From assembly GCA_005239435.1 (NCBI GenBank), contig SZNP01000001.1, positions 1,178,001 through 1,242,000 on the forward strand: a stretch of DNA of 64,000 nt, in the 5' to 3' direction. The notes beneath the pieces were generated by a model, which did not search any database, had not been told where the DNA came from, and was given only the letters and a program-made list of their open reading frames with translations. Positions within the stretch are counted from its first letter, which is position 1, and each line of letters starts with the position of its first letter. Source of the DNA: Halorussus salinisoli (lineage in GTDB: Archaea; Halobacteriota; Halobacteria; Halobacteriales; Haladaptataceae). Below are positions 17,549 to 26,559 of this stretch, one piece after another. Both the position numbers and the translations under genes were made by a program.

Positions 17549-18274
17549 ATGTCAGACGCCAACTCCCAATCGACGTTCGGCGCCGGGAACGGCCCCGGTT
17601 CGTCGCCCGAGTCAGACCCCGAACTAACGAAGACCGGAACCACGACCGTCGCAGTCGCGGCCGAGGACGGCGTAATCGTGATGGCCGACCGGCGCGCGAG
17701 TGCCGGCGGTCGGTTCGTCACGAGCAAGAACACACAGAAAGTCGAGCAGGTCCATCCGACCGCCGCCGTCGCTCTCTCGGGCGCGGTCGGCAGTTTACAG
17801 GACTACACCCGACGACTTCGCTCCCACGCCGACCAGTACGAAATCCGGCGCGGTCACCCGCCGAGCGTGGACGCATTCGCCACGTTCGCGGGTAATCTCC
17901 TGCGCCGCGGCCAGTACCGGATGGTCCGGCCGGTTCTCGGCGGCGTCGATAGCGAGGGACCGCACGTCTACGACCTCGACGGCGGCGGTGCGGTCATCGA
18001 AGCACCCTACGCCGCGAAGGGGAGCGGGACCCAGTTCGCGCTCGGCGTCCTCGAACGCGAGTTCCGACCCGGGTTCGGCGCTGAGGCAGCGACCCACGCC
18101 GCGGCCCGTGCCGTCGAGAGTGCCATCGAGCGCGACACCGCCAGCGGAAACGGCGTCACCGTCGCCGAAATCACGGCCGAGAGCGTGACCATCGACGCCT
18201 ACGACGACCCCGCCGAAATCTACGGGAGCGGACCGAACGCGACCGAGGACGCCGGCGACGGGGAGGTGGCCTGA
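17549..18274 (+). CDS. psmB: 20S proteasome beta subunit
   Basis: Catalytic ring subunit of the archaeal 20S proteasome; 241 residues. A 30-residue propeptide rich in Ser/Pro/Gly is followed by the self-processing site KTG|TTTVAVAAEDG, giving Thr31 as the mature N-terminal nucleophile. Asp47 (VIVMADRRAS, position 17 of the mature chain) and Lys64 (NTQKVEQ, equivalent to Lys33) complete the catalytic set. The later YAAKGSGTQFALGVLE supplies the Ser/Gly contacts. An in-frame GTG at 17525 is possible but adds unlikely sequence. The TGA shares a base with the alpha-subunit ATG, so the two are translationally coupled. Confidence 0.95.
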   Translation: MSDANSQSTFGAGNGPGSSPESDPELTKTGTTTVAVAAEDGVIVMADRRASAGGRFVTSKNTQKVEQVHPTAAVALSGAVGSLQDYTRRLRSHADQYEIRRGHPPSVDAFATFAGNLLRRGQYRMVRPVLGGVDSEGPHVYDLDGGGAVIEAPYAAKGSGTQFALGVLEREFRPGFGAEAATHAAARAVESAIERDTASGNGVTVAEITAESVTIDAYDDPAEIYGSGPNATEDAGDGEVA

Positions 18275-19020
18275 TGCAGGGCGACCAGCAGGCCTACGAC
18301 CGGGGCACCAGTATCTTCTCGCCTGACGGTCGGCTCTACCAGGTCGAGTACGCTCGAGAGGCGGTCGAACGCGGGAGCGCCAGCGTCGGGGTTCGGACCT
18401 CCGAGGGGGTCGTCCTCGCCGCCCGGCGACGAGTCCGTTCGCCGCTGATGGACCCCGAGAGCGTCGAAAAACTCCACCAGGTAGACGACCACCTCGGAGT
18501 CGCCTCGGCAGGCAACGCGGCCGACGCCCGCCAACTCGTGGAATTCGCGCGTCAGACCGCCCAGCGCGACCAACTGACCTACGACGAACCGATGGGCGTC
18601 GAACCCCTCACGAAGGAGGTCGCCGACCACGTGCAGGACTACACCCAGTCGGGCGGGGCGCGACCCTTCGGGACCGCCCTGCTCGTCGGCGGCGTCACGG
18701 ACGGGACGCCCGCGCTCTACGAGACCGACCCCTCGGGGACGCCCTCGGCGTGGGACGCCGCGGCGGTCGGCCGCGAGAGCGCCACGATCCGGGAGTTCCT
18801 CGAAGCCGAGTACGTCACGGACGCCGAGCTCGATTCCGGCGTGGACCTCGCGCTCGCGGCGCTCGCGGCCCCCGACGAAGCGACGTTCGCTGAGGCGGAC
18901 GTGACGGTCGCCACCGTGACGGAGGACGCGGGCTATCGCGCTCTCGCGGCCGACGAGCGCCAGAACGCACTCGACGCGCTCGGACTGCTCGACGAGGGCG
19001 GCGAACCGCAGGCGTCCTGA
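18274..19020 (+). CDS. psmA: 20S proteasome alpha subunit
   Basis: Outer-ring, gate-forming subunit; 248 residues. The N-terminal gate helix reads YDRGTSIFSPDGRLYQVEYA (8-27). Lys66 (ESVEKLHQ) and Gly80 (VASAG) fall at the same numbers as the Thermoplasma alpha residues that receive the HbYX tail of PAN-type ATPases, so ATPase docking looks possible. Several segments differ from common haloarchaeal PsmA by memory: RRRVRSPLMD, and WDAAAVGRESATIREFLEAEY, where the usual pattern is more like an AIG motif. The start overlaps the beta stop (TGATG). A beta-alpha pair in one transcript suggests an accessory or alternative proteasome. Confidence 0.93.
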   Translation: MQGDQQAYDRGTSIFSPDGRLYQVEYAREAVERGSASVGVRTSEGVVLAARRRVRSPLMDPESVEKLHQVDDHLGVASAGNAADARQLVEFARQTAQRDQLTYDEPMGVEPLTKEVADHVQDYTQSGGARPFGTALLVGGVTDGTPALYETDPSGTPSAWDAAAVGRESATIREFLEAEYVTDAELDSGVDLALAALAAPDEATFAEADVTVATVTEDAGYRALAADERQNALDALGLLDEGGEPQAS

Positions 19021-19151
19021 CCGACCGCCGCACGAGTAGGGTCGCGGCAACAAGCTACTACTGTCGGCCTCCTGTACTTGATTCGGAATGTACACAAAGG
19101 TACTGACAGGAGCGGCGACCGCAGCGAACGCACCACCGGAGCGTGGAAGGG

Positions 19152-19484
19152 ATGGCTGACGAACAGTCCCCGCTGAGCCAGGCCGACATCGAGGAGCGAA
19201 TCGAGCAGATCGGGCGGTATTCGAAGGTCGTCAAAACCGGCCTCGGCGTGATCGTGGGCGCGTTCGTGCTGGCCGCAGTCGCAGTTCTCCCCGCGAATCT
19301 CGACAGCGTCACCTCGGCCGTCGACGCGATACTGCTCCCGCTCATCTTCGTGGGGATGGGGCTGTTGCTGTTCGGAATCGGGATGCACCTCCACCTCCTC
19401 CATCTCAACCTCGTCCACCAACTCCGCAAGCAACGCGACCAAGCCCCGCACGCGACCGAACGGGACGCCGAATCGCAGTCGTAA
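19152..19484 (+). CDS. Small two-helix membrane protein
   Basis: 110 residues: a charged N-terminal helix (MADEQSPLSQADIEERIEQI), two membrane segments (about 29-49 and 63-85) and a His/Leu-rich region (MHLHLLHLNLVHQLRKQ) before a polar tail. The ATG at 19152 is preceded by GGAAGGG. It follows the proteasome alpha gene by 131 bp on the same strand, but a separate promoter cannot be excluded. The function is unknown. Confidence 0.7.
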   Translation: MADEQSPLSQADIEERIEQIGRYSKVVKTGLGVIVGAFVLAAVAVLPANLDSVTSAVDAILLPLIFVGMGLLLFGIGMHLHLLHLNLVHQLRKQRDQAPHATERDAESQS

Positions 19485-19760
19485 ATCGGGGTCGGTCGGG
19501 AACCGGTTCGATTCCGGTTCGGCGTCGTTCTTCGCGGAGTCCGGGCGCCCGGTCCGACGGTACCGGCGCGCCGTTCGTCCGGTCCGAGTATCTTCGTCGC
19601 TCGAAGACTGGTCGAACCTTAATTTGATATCGCATATATCGGTTTACTGCGAGATGTTCGACGACTCTCTCCCTTCTCGAAACAACTCCGAAGTCGTTCG
19701 TCGCGGCGGAAATCACCTGAATCGGTAGTCGAACGAAAATCCGAGAGGGACCGTCCGGAG

Positions 19761-20834
19761 TTACGACGCCTGCCGAATCTCGTCTGCGGACCGCCGCCGC
19801 GTCCCGGCCACCGAGCAGTCCCCGGCGACGAACAGGTCCAGCACCTCGTCGCCCAGTTCCACGCTGACGCGGACGCACCACGGGTCCTCGGAGACCACAG
19901 TCTCGCGCCACTCGTCGCCGACGTTCCAGATTGGTCGGTCGCGCACGTTCGACGCGTGGTCGTGGAACAGCGAGACGACGGCGGGGTGTTCGAGAACCGC
20001 GAGAGTCACCGGAGCGTGGAGACGACAACCGCACTGCTCGCAGTCGAGGCGGACCTGCGCGCGCCGGGCATCGCTGTCGGGGAGTCGCTCGGTAACGGAC
20101 GCCGGAGGACGCGCCAGTGTGGCGTCCATCGTCGCGGCGCACTCGGGGCAGACCCCGTCGGACATCACCGAGAGGCGGTGGCGGTGGTGACGGTCGAACG
20201 CGTCGAGCAGGCGCTCGGGGTCCCGGCCCCGGCGCGCGCCCGGCGGGAACGGGAGCGTGAGGACCCCGCGCTCGCAGTCCTCGCAGGCGACGGTGACGTA
20301 GTTAGCTTCGCAGGTCGCCGTCAACTCGCCCGACTCGCAGAGCGGGCAGGGGTCGCCGGTCGGCACCGGACCGAAGGAGACCCGGTCGGTGTAGGTCCCG
20401 GCGACGATGGCGCGGGCGACCTCCAGTCCGGCGTAGGTCAGGGCGTACTCGTCGTCCTCGTCGCCGGTTTTCCGGAGGAACAGCCCCGTCAGTTGACGGA
20501 GGTGGTAGGCGAACCCAGCGCTGGTGTCGGCGGGACTCGCCTCGAACAGTTCCGAGAAGGTCATGGTTCGGCCCGCGAGGGGTTCGTCGCCTCCCTCGCC
20601 GCCGGAGTCGTCCACGAGCGCACGGAAGACGGCCATCCGGACCTCGTTGCCGAGCGCCTCGAAGGCGTCGCTGGCCTCGCTCGACTCGACTTCCGGGTCG
20701 AGCGCGGCGGCCTCGGAGTCGTCGACCGCGGAACTCTCGGACTCCGACTCGGCGACCTCGACGCTCTCCGGTGGTTCGGCCGGAGTTGCGCTCCGGGTGG
20801 GGTCGCCCGCGTCCTCCGTGCCAGCGTCACTCAT
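19761..20834 (-). CDS. Winged-helix regulator with zinc-ribbon C-terminal region
   Basis: 357 residues. An acidic N-terminus (1-55) precedes an ArsR-like winged helix (EASDAFEALGNEVRMAVFRA, then AGFAYHLRQLTGLFLRKTG, about 55-135). A large C-terminal domain with three CxxC-type knuckles follows: CPLCESGELTATC/CEDC (about 165-190), CPECAATM (about 240) and CEQCGC (about 275). This is the architecture of haloarchaeal DUF7351-like proteins. It is probably a transcription factor whose zinc-ribbon domain senses or dimerises; the target is unknown. It stands alone, with a TATA-like stretch at 19620-19640 belonging to neither neighbour clearly. Confidence 0.82.
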   Translation of the reverse strand: MSDAGTEDAGDPTRSATPAEPPESVEVAESESESSAVDDSEAAALDPEVESSEASDAFEALGNEVRMAVFRALVDDSGGEGGDEPLAGRTMTFSELFEASPADTSAGFAYHLRQLTGLFLRKTGDEDDEYALTYAGLEVARAIVAGTYTDRVSFGPVPTGDPCPLCESGELTATCEANYVTVACEDCERGVLTLPFPPGARRGRDPERLLDAFDRHHRHRLSVMSDGVCPECAATMDATLARPPASVTERLPDSDARRAQVRLDCEQCGCRLHAPVTLAVLEHPAVVSLFHDHASNVRDRPIWNVGDEWRETVVSEDPWCVRVSVELGDEVLDLFVAGDCSVAGTRRRSADEIRQAS

Positions 20835-21031
20835 GCCTGGCTAGTCGGTGGTCCTCGTTTATAAGCTCTCGGACCGAGACGGGTTCGACCGTTCTCCGGT
20901 GTTCCCTGCTCGGGCGCACGGTGAAATACGTCTCTTCGCGGTGCTTGCTCGGTGCGACCAGGCGACGAAAACACTGCTCGCCAGACAACGGAAAACCCGC
21001 GAAAACGATAAAAAACCCCGCTTCGGGCCGG

Positions 21032-22369
21032 TTATGCCACGTAATCGTAGAGGCGCTCGTTCATCCGGCCGCGACCCGTGAAGACGAACTCTTCCTCCGG
21101 CACGGTGAAGTCCTCCATCTCGATGGTCTTGTCGTGATTGTGGCGGTCGTGGACGTTCTCGTACTCCTCGAACGAGAGGTCGTAGCGACTGTCGATCTGG
21201 TCGTCGACGTTGAGCTGTTCGATTTCGTCTTTCCAGCCGTCCTGCACGGTCTCGGCGTGGATTTCGGCCTGCGCACCCGAGCCGTAGGAACCCACGAGCA
21301 GGCGTTTGTCTGCGAGGTCGAGTCCGGCCTCGGCCGCGCTCTTGAGCGCGGAGGCGCGGGCGATGTGGACCGACCCGGTGTACCAGTTGCCGACCTGTCG
21401 CGCGATGGAGAGGGTCGGCTCGATGACTTCGCCGTACCACTCGCGGTACTCGGCGGTCGATTTGAGGTCGTCCATGTGGTCCCGGATGGCCTCCTCGTAG
21501 GCCTCGCGGTCCTCGTAGTCCTCTTCGCGGGGCTGGAGACCGATTTCTTCGGCGAGTTCCTCCTCGACGGTCGTGTTCCGAATCATGTGACGGTAGCCCA
21601 GCAGGCCCGCCTTCCGGACCATGCCGGGGAAGGGCGTGTGGAAGGGGATGTAGGCGAAGTCGTCGGGGTGGGAGGCTCCCGCGACCGACTCGTAGTCCTC
21701 CAGCGCCTCGCGCATCCGGGCCAGATACACCTGCATCGAGCGCTTGCCGTCCACGCTCGGGAACTGCTGGTTGGGCTTGAGGAAGTCGGTCTCGTCGGCC
21801 GACCCGTAGCCCTGATCGGTCGAGAGTTCGACGAGGCTCGGGTCCTCGGAGATGAGCATGGCGACTGCGCCCGCGCCCTGCGTGGCCTCGCCGGGGTCGC
21901 CGCGGGCGTAGAGCGCAGTGTCGGTGGCGACGACGAGCGCCGACCGGCCGCGATTCCGCCCGGCCTTGATCCAGTTGTAGGCGTCGTCCAGGCTCTGGGT
22001 ACCTGCGATGCAGGCGAACTTGCGCTCGCCCTTGTTGGCGTGGTGGAAGTCGCCGTCGTAGACCTGTTCGAGACACCCCGCGATGTAGGTCGAGACCGGC
22101 TTGGAGTTGTCGAACGCCGACTCGGTGGCCACGTCGATGCGGCCGATGTCGTCGGGGGTCAGCCCTTTGCGGTCCATGAGGCGCTTGGCCGCGTTCGCGC
22201 CCATGGTCACGATGTCCTCGTGGGCGTCCGGGAACGAACTGGCGTGCAGTCCCAGTCCCTTGGTGTACTTCTCGGGGTCCTCGCCCTTCTCGGGCGCGAA
22301 CGTCTCCGCGAGGTCGAGTTTGAGCTTCCCCGTCCAGATTTCGATGGCGTCGATACCGACGGCTGTCAT
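21032..22369 (-). CDS. hmgB: Hydroxymethylglutaryl-CoA synthase
   Basis: Condenses acetyl-CoA with acetoacetyl-CoA to HMG-CoA, the first committed step of the mevalonate route to archaeal isoprenoid lipids. 445 residues, starting MTAVGIDAIEIWTGKLKLDL. The catalytic triad is visible: Glu83 (VATESAFDNSKP), Cys120 (KFACIAGTQS) and His244 (YIPFHTPFPGM), in close agreement with bacterial-type HMGS numbering. It has the single-polypeptide size usual in haloarchaea. A GTG/ATG three codons upstream (22378) is an alternative start. No other mevalonate gene is adjacent. Confidence 0.96.
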   Translation of the reverse strand: MTAVGIDAIEIWTGKLKLDLAETFAPEKGEDPEKYTKGLGLHASSFPDAHEDIVTMGANAAKRLMDRKGLTPDDIGRIDVATESAFDNSKPVSTYIAGCLEQVYDGDFHHANKGERKFACIAGTQSLDDAYNWIKAGRNRGRSALVVATDTALYARGDPGEATQGAGAVAMLISEDPSLVELSTDQGYGSADETDFLKPNQQFPSVDGKRSMQVYLARMREALEDYESVAGASHPDDFAYIPFHTPFPGMVRKAGLLGYRHMIRNTTVEEELAEEIGLQPREEDYEDREAYEEAIRDHMDDLKSTAEYREWYGEVIEPTLSIARQVGNWYTGSVHIARASALKSAAEAGLDLADKRLLVGSYGSGAQAEIHAETVQDGWKDEIEQLNVDDQIDSRYDLSFEEYENVHDRHNHDKTIEMEDFTVPEEEFVFTGRGRMNERLYDYVA

Positions 22370-22439
22370 GTCCCACACTCGGACGACGGGCTATAAGGTT
22401 TTGTCGATAGCCGTTTCGACGCACGTCGAAACAGAGTCG

Positions 22440-24059
22440 TCAACAACTACTGACTGTCTCGTCGTCGTCGCCGTTTGCAGGTCCGACGGCTTTCTTGCAG
22501 GCCTCGTTTCCGCTGTTGTCGGTCGCGACGATTTCGATTTCGTAGGTGTCGTTGTACGTACCCTCTTCTTCCTGCTCGAATTCGACCTCGCCATCGGCGG
22601 GTTGGTCGGTGTAAGTCGTTTCCGCGCTGGTGTTCGTGTTCGTCACGGTGACGGTCACGTCCTGTACGTTACCTTGGGGGTCGCTCGCGCTCCACGAAAT
22701 TTTATATCTCACTTTGTCTGGAAGGGGCACACTCTGGTCGTCGATGCTCACCGACGAAATTGTCGGGCCGGTGTTGCCGTTCCCGGGTTCGCCTTCGTTC
22801 CCGTTTCCCGGACCGTTCCCGTTGCCCGGCCCGCCCACGCTGTAGACCTGCAGGTCGAAACTCACGTTCTCCTTGGCCGCGGCGTCGAAGTCGCTATTCG
22901 GTACGTCTTCGATGCTCACGTTCACTTGCTCCTCCCGGGTGTTCCCGTCGAATTCACCTGCCTCGAACTGGACCGCGACCCGCCCCTCCGAGTCGGTACG
23001 GAGGTTCGAGAAGCTATCTTCGGACTCGCCGAGGTAGGTGAGTGTGTCGTCGGGTTCGTCGGAGTTCAGCGAGAGGTTCACTCGCGCGCCCGAGACCGGG
23101 TTGTTGTACCGGTCTCGAACTTCCACGACGACCTTCTGCGTTCCGCCTTCGGGAACGCTGGCGTCGTCGCCCTGAACGTCGGTGGCGTAGTGCGGTTCGA
23201 CCCCGCTGACGTCGGTCCCGACGCCGACCTTCGCCAGACGCAACTCGTAGACCCCCGGTTCGAGCACGATGCGGACGGCCTCCCGCCCGTCGACGTCCTC
23301 GACTGCCGAAACGTGGTCGCCGCGGCTCGTCCCCGACGGGTCGAGTTCGCTTTCGAGCAGTCCCTCCCATTCGGCGGCGCTCAAGTTCGTGGGGACGACC
23401 AGCGTCACTTCGTCGTCGGGCGTCTCGTTGCGAACGGTCACGGTCCTGGTCGCGGGACTGACCGCCCGCAGGCCCACCGAGGCGGTTCCGCTACTCGACT
23501 TCGAGAGACTCCCGTTCACCGCGACGAGCGAGATGGTGTTGCCCCGCACGAGTCGCTGGCCCGCGACGACGCGGTCGGCGTCGTCGAACCGGTTGTAGAG
23601 GACGCCGTTGCGATAGACGGTGGTCGGCGGGTTCTGATAGACGTGGTAGACCGGGTCGTAGGTCAGTCCGCGGGTTCGGAACTCGCGGGGACTCCCGTCC
23701 CAGTAGTCGCCGGTTTCACCCACGGCCTCCGCGTTGTGGAGGCTGACTTTCGCGGGCGGCGTCGTCCGGAGCGTCCCCGACGGCGGCGCGGGGTTGACGA
23801 AGAACGCCCGGACGGGGTACCGGGTTCCGAGCGCGACCGACGACGACCCGTCGCTTCCCGTGACGGCGGTCCGGAGGAGTCCGTCCCGGAGGTCCTGCAA
23901 CTGGCTCTGGACCTGCTGGTTGTGGTTGAACTCCACCTGCTCGTTCTGTTGGGGGACGACCGAGGCCTGATACGTCGAGAGCAGGACGACGAGTACCGCG
24001 AACAGCAGTACCGTCCCGATCTGGACCGTCACCCCGCGGTCGTCGGTTCGCAGTCGCAC
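22440..24059 (-). CDS. Pilin-like exported surface protein with Ig-like domains
   Basis: 539 residues. The N-terminus MRLRTDDRGVTVQIGTVLLF resembles haloarchaeal type IV pilin-like leaders (charged start, then a hydrophobic helix to about residue 32, ending STYQASVVP). The rest is extracellular and beta-rich. An Ig-like/Big-type repeat occurs at about 305-400 (VEVRDRYNNPVSGARVNLSL, DSEGRVAVQFEAGEFDG), then a Gly-Asn-Pro linker built of GNG repeats (about 412-435), then a second beta domain (about 440-520). Many N-x-S/T sequons indicate glycosylation. It ends in a Cys-containing tail (DETVSSC). The role is probably adhesion or surface structure; the exact family is unknown (DUF7289-like start). 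Confidence 0.78.
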   Translation of the reverse strand: MRLRTDDRGVTVQIGTVLLFAVLVVLLSTYQASVVPQQNEQVEFNHNQQVQSQLQDLRDGLLRTAVTGSDGSSSVALGTRYPVRAFFVNPAPPSGTLRTTPPAKVSLHNAEAVGETGDYWDGSPREFRTRGLTYDPVYHVYQNPPTTVYRNGVLYNRFDDADRVVAGQRLVRGNTISLVAVNGSLSKSSSGTASVGLRAVSPATRTVTVRNETPDDEVTLVVPTNLSAAEWEGLLESELDPSGTSRGDHVSAVEDVDGREAVRIVLEPGVYELRLAKVGVGTDVSGVEPHYATDVQGDDASVPEGGTQKVVVEVRDRYNNPVSGARVNLSLNSDEPDDTLTYLGESEDSFSNLRTDSEGRVAVQFEAGEFDGNTREEQVNVSIEDVPNSDFDAAAKENVSFDLQVYSVGGPGNGNGPGNGNEGEPGNGNTGPTISSVSIDDQSVPLPDKVRYKISWSASDPQGNVQDVTVTVTNTNTSAETTYTDQPADGEVEFEQEEEGTYNDTYEIEIVATDNSGNEACKKAVGPANGDDDETVSSC

Positions 24060-24108
24060 TACCCGGTTCCTTTCAGGGATGGAAGTTAAAAATAGCGCCT
24101 GCGAGGTC

Positions 24109-24699
24109 CTACTCGTCGGCTTCGTCTTCCTCTTCGACCACTTCGGGGTCGCTCATCGCGCTCTGGAGGCTGTCGAGTCCGTTGACCCACTCGGTGACGA
24201 GACCGTATTCCAGTTCCTCCGTGACCTCCATGTCGAGTTCCTCGCCGTCGATAATGCGCGTTCCGGCGGCCGCGACCAGTCCGAGCGCGGAGTCGAGGTC
24301 CTCGGCCTCCTCCGCGCGACCTGCTTCCACGACGTACTCTTCGACGGCGGCCTCGTCGGCCGGGCCGTCGGCGACGTACTGCTCGGCCGCGTAGAAGACG
24401 CAGACGAGACTGGTCTGGACGCCGTCGATGAGCATCGCTTTCTCGTCGTTCTCGAAGGCGACTTCGTCGAGAACGACCTCACGAATGTCGGTGAGTTCGT
24501 CCAACGCTTCCTCCTCGTCGATGTCGCCGTCGTCGTAGGCGGTCACTATCTTGGCGACGGCGATTGCGACGTCGTCCTGCAAGTTGAGGAGTAGGCGGGC
24601 CGAGTCCTCGTCCTCTGGGTCGATCTCTTCCTCCCGGATTCGGTCGAGCCAATTCTGCCAGCGTTCGTCGGAGTAGAATTCCTCCGGAGGCGCGCTCAT
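24109..24699 (-). CDS. DUF2150 family protein
   Basis: 196 residues of very acidic, mostly helical sequence, starting MSAPPEEFYSDERWQNWLDR. It matches the haloarchaeal/euryarchaeal DUF2150 family in its opening and in LLLNLQDDVAIAVAKIVTAY and DEVAFENDEKAMLIDGVQTS. It has no catalytic motif or membrane segment. The function of the family is unknown to me. It ends 49 bp from the start region of the pilin-like gene on the same strand, so co-transcription is possible but not compelling. Confidence 0.85.
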   Translation of the reverse strand: MSAPPEEFYSDERWQNWLDRIREEEIDPEDEDSARLLLNLQDDVAIAVAKIVTAYDDGDIDEEEALDELTDIREVVLDEVAFENDEKAMLIDGVQTSLVCVFYAAEQYVADGPADEAAVEEYVVEAGRAEEAEDLDSALGLVAAAGTRIIDGEELDMEVTEELEYGLVTEWVNGLDSLQSAMSDPEVVEEEDEADE

Positions 24700-24886
24700 G
24701 TCTCTTCGGAGTGTTGCGCGCTTCATAAATCCTACGAGGCGGCTTTCGTGTCGGGAAACGGCAGTTTCGGGAGCCGTACCGCCTCGTCCGGGCGACTCGG
24801 CGGTCAAGACGTCCGACGAAGTGACGTATTTAGTATAGCTTTCGGTTCGCGTCCTCGAATCGACCGAGCGCCGCCGAGGCGTTCGC

Positions 24887-25756
24887 TCATCGCTGGAGGG
24901 TCGCCTCGGTGTCGAGTCCGTACACCAGCTGTGGCGTCTCGACGTGCGCGTTCCGAATCGCCTCGTCGTAGCCTGCGTCCCGCATCCACCGGACGCGCCG
25001 GGGCACCGTCTTGGGCCCCATGACCGCGCCTGGTCGGTCGGGGTCGTCCACGAAGTCGGTCTCCATCAGGAACGGGTCGCCGCCTTCGGCCGCGACTTCG
25101 AGGCGGTCTTTCTCGCTCATCACGCTCGGCGTCGGTCCCGCGAGCGACCCGCCCGCGTAGTGCTTGACGACTCGCTGAGGGTCGAGTCCGGCGTCCTCGG
25201 CCCACGCGGCGATGTCGGTCAGGTCCTCGCTGGCCTCGGTGTGGAGTTGGACCGCGCAGTCGTTCGCCGCGCCCAGCGCCAACCCGTGCCGGAGGACCGC
25301 GTTCGAGGCGTCCCACACTGCGTCGGTGGTGTCGTAGTGCGGGCGGCCGGTCTTGAGCGCGACCGCCTCGCCCGGTTCGACGGTGTCGCCGTCCGCGACG
25401 TACTCCGCGGCGAGGTCCAACCCGGCCTGCATCAGGTCACGGGCCTCCGCGGGCGAGAACCCGCGGTCGTCCACCAGTTTCGAGACGAGACCGGGGTGGA
25501 CCCCGAGGACGGGCCACGCCCGACCGTCCAGTATGTCGTTCGTGCGCGCGACTACTTCGAGAGTCGTCTCGAAGACGGGGCGGAACTCCTCGCCGGTCTC
25601 GGGTTCGACGCCGAGCAACCACGAGGGCTTGTTGACCACGAGCAGGTGCGTGCCGCCGCTCCGCGCGAAGTCCTTCACGGCCTCGATGCCCCGTCCGTGG
25701 TCGGGGTCCAGATGCAGGTGGTTGTCGAGTACCGGCGTTCCGAGGTCCTCGCTCAT
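24887..25756 (-). CDS. TatD-related metal-dependent hydrolase
   Basis: 289 residues, starting MSEDLGTPVLDNHLHLDPDH; the N-terminal D-N-H-L-H-L supplies the first metal ligands of the amidohydrolase fold. Further ligands lie in GVHPGLVSKL (about 98), CAVQLHTEA (about 193) and VKHYAGG (about 217), and the final Asp is in METDFVDDPDRPG (about 240). This is the COG1099 archaeal branch of TatD-like hydrolases; the substrate is unknown. The start is supported by the conserved N-terminus; an upstream GTG/ATG at 25801 would add an unconserved segment. Confidence 0.9.
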   Translation of the reverse strand: MSEDLGTPVLDNHLHLDPDHGRGIEAVKDFARSGGTHLLVVNKPSWLLGVEPETGEEFRPVFETTLEVVARTNDILDGRAWPVLGVHPGLVSKLVDDRGFSPAEARDLMQAGLDLAAEYVADGDTVEPGEAVALKTGRPHYDTTDAVWDASNAVLRHGLALGAANDCAVQLHTEASEDLTDIAAWAEDAGLDPQRVVKHYAGGSLAGPTPSVMSEKDRLEVAAEGGDPFLMETDFVDDPDRPGAVMGPKTVPRRVRWMRDAGYDEAIRNAHVETPQLVYGLDTEATLQR

Positions 25757-25968
25757 GGTCGTCGGTTCGCGTGAGAGCGAGAAAACGTCGGCGGTTCGCA
25801 CTCGGCCAGTACTCGACAGTGGTCGTCGCGGTTGCGGTGTCGGTCGGTGTCGTGCGTTGCCGTGCGGTGTAGTTCGGCGACGCCGGGCGAATCGAACAAC
25901 GCCGCGACCGACCGTCCGATTTCGAGCGCGGCGCGAATTTGAAGATGGTTCGCCTCCGAGGGTCTGCT

Positions 25969-26487
25969 ATGGCGGACGACCCGCGAGCCATCCAATCACT
26001 CGCAGTCACGGCCGACGACGTCGTGGCGGCCTACGAGGCACGGCGTCGGAGTTCCCGCCGACCGGTCCTCCGGGTGACGGCGCCGTTCTCGGGTCGAATG
26101 CGGGCGCGACTCCACGACCCCGGCCCGTCGGCGGTCGAGTCCTCCCCATCGGCGGTCGAACGCGAGGAGGGCGAACGGGGGACGGACGACGAACGCGGAA
26201 CGGACGACCTAGACGCCGAGACGGGCGCGCTCCACGTTCCGCCCGCGCGGTTCGTCGCCGAGGAGGACGTGCCCGCGTATCCGACGCCCGACGAGACCGA
26301 GGACGCGCTCCGCGAGGACCCAAACGTCGAGTTTTCGGTCGAACGCCACCGCGAGCGCCACGTCGAGGCGGTCGAGGCGTGGCGCGCGACGGTTGCGGAC
26401 GCTATCGAGGAGACGGCGGTGCTTCGCCTCGGCGAGGAGACCCACCGGGTCGAAGTCAAGACGTTGGCTGGTTCTTCCGACGGATAG
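25969..26487 (+). CDS. Conserved haloarchaeal protein of unknown function
   Basis: 172 residues, starting MADDPRAIQSLAVTADDVVA. It has a conserved-looking N-terminal block (RPVLRVTAPFSGRMRARLHD, about 25-45), an acidic low-complexity insert (about 50-80), then LHVPPARFVAEEDVPAYPTP and a C-terminal amphipathic helix with HRERHVEAVEAWRATVADAI. No domain is recognised. The start at 25969 was chosen because the upstream codons from 25939 are not protein-like. It sits between divergent and convergent neighbours. Confidence 0.7.
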   Translation: MADDPRAIQSLAVTADDVVAAYEARRRSSRRPVLRVTAPFSGRMRARLHDPGPSAVESSPSAVEREEGERGTDDERGTDDLDAETGALHVPPARFVAEEDVPAYPTPDETEDALREDPNVEFSVERHRERHVEAVEAWRATVADAIEETAVLRLGEETHRVEVKTLAGSSDG

Positions 26488-26559
26488 TTTCGGTGGCGTC
26501 CGAAGCGACCTACTTTTTCGGGAGTCGAGTGGGGAGAGCGAGGGAGGTGTTCCCGGCGC

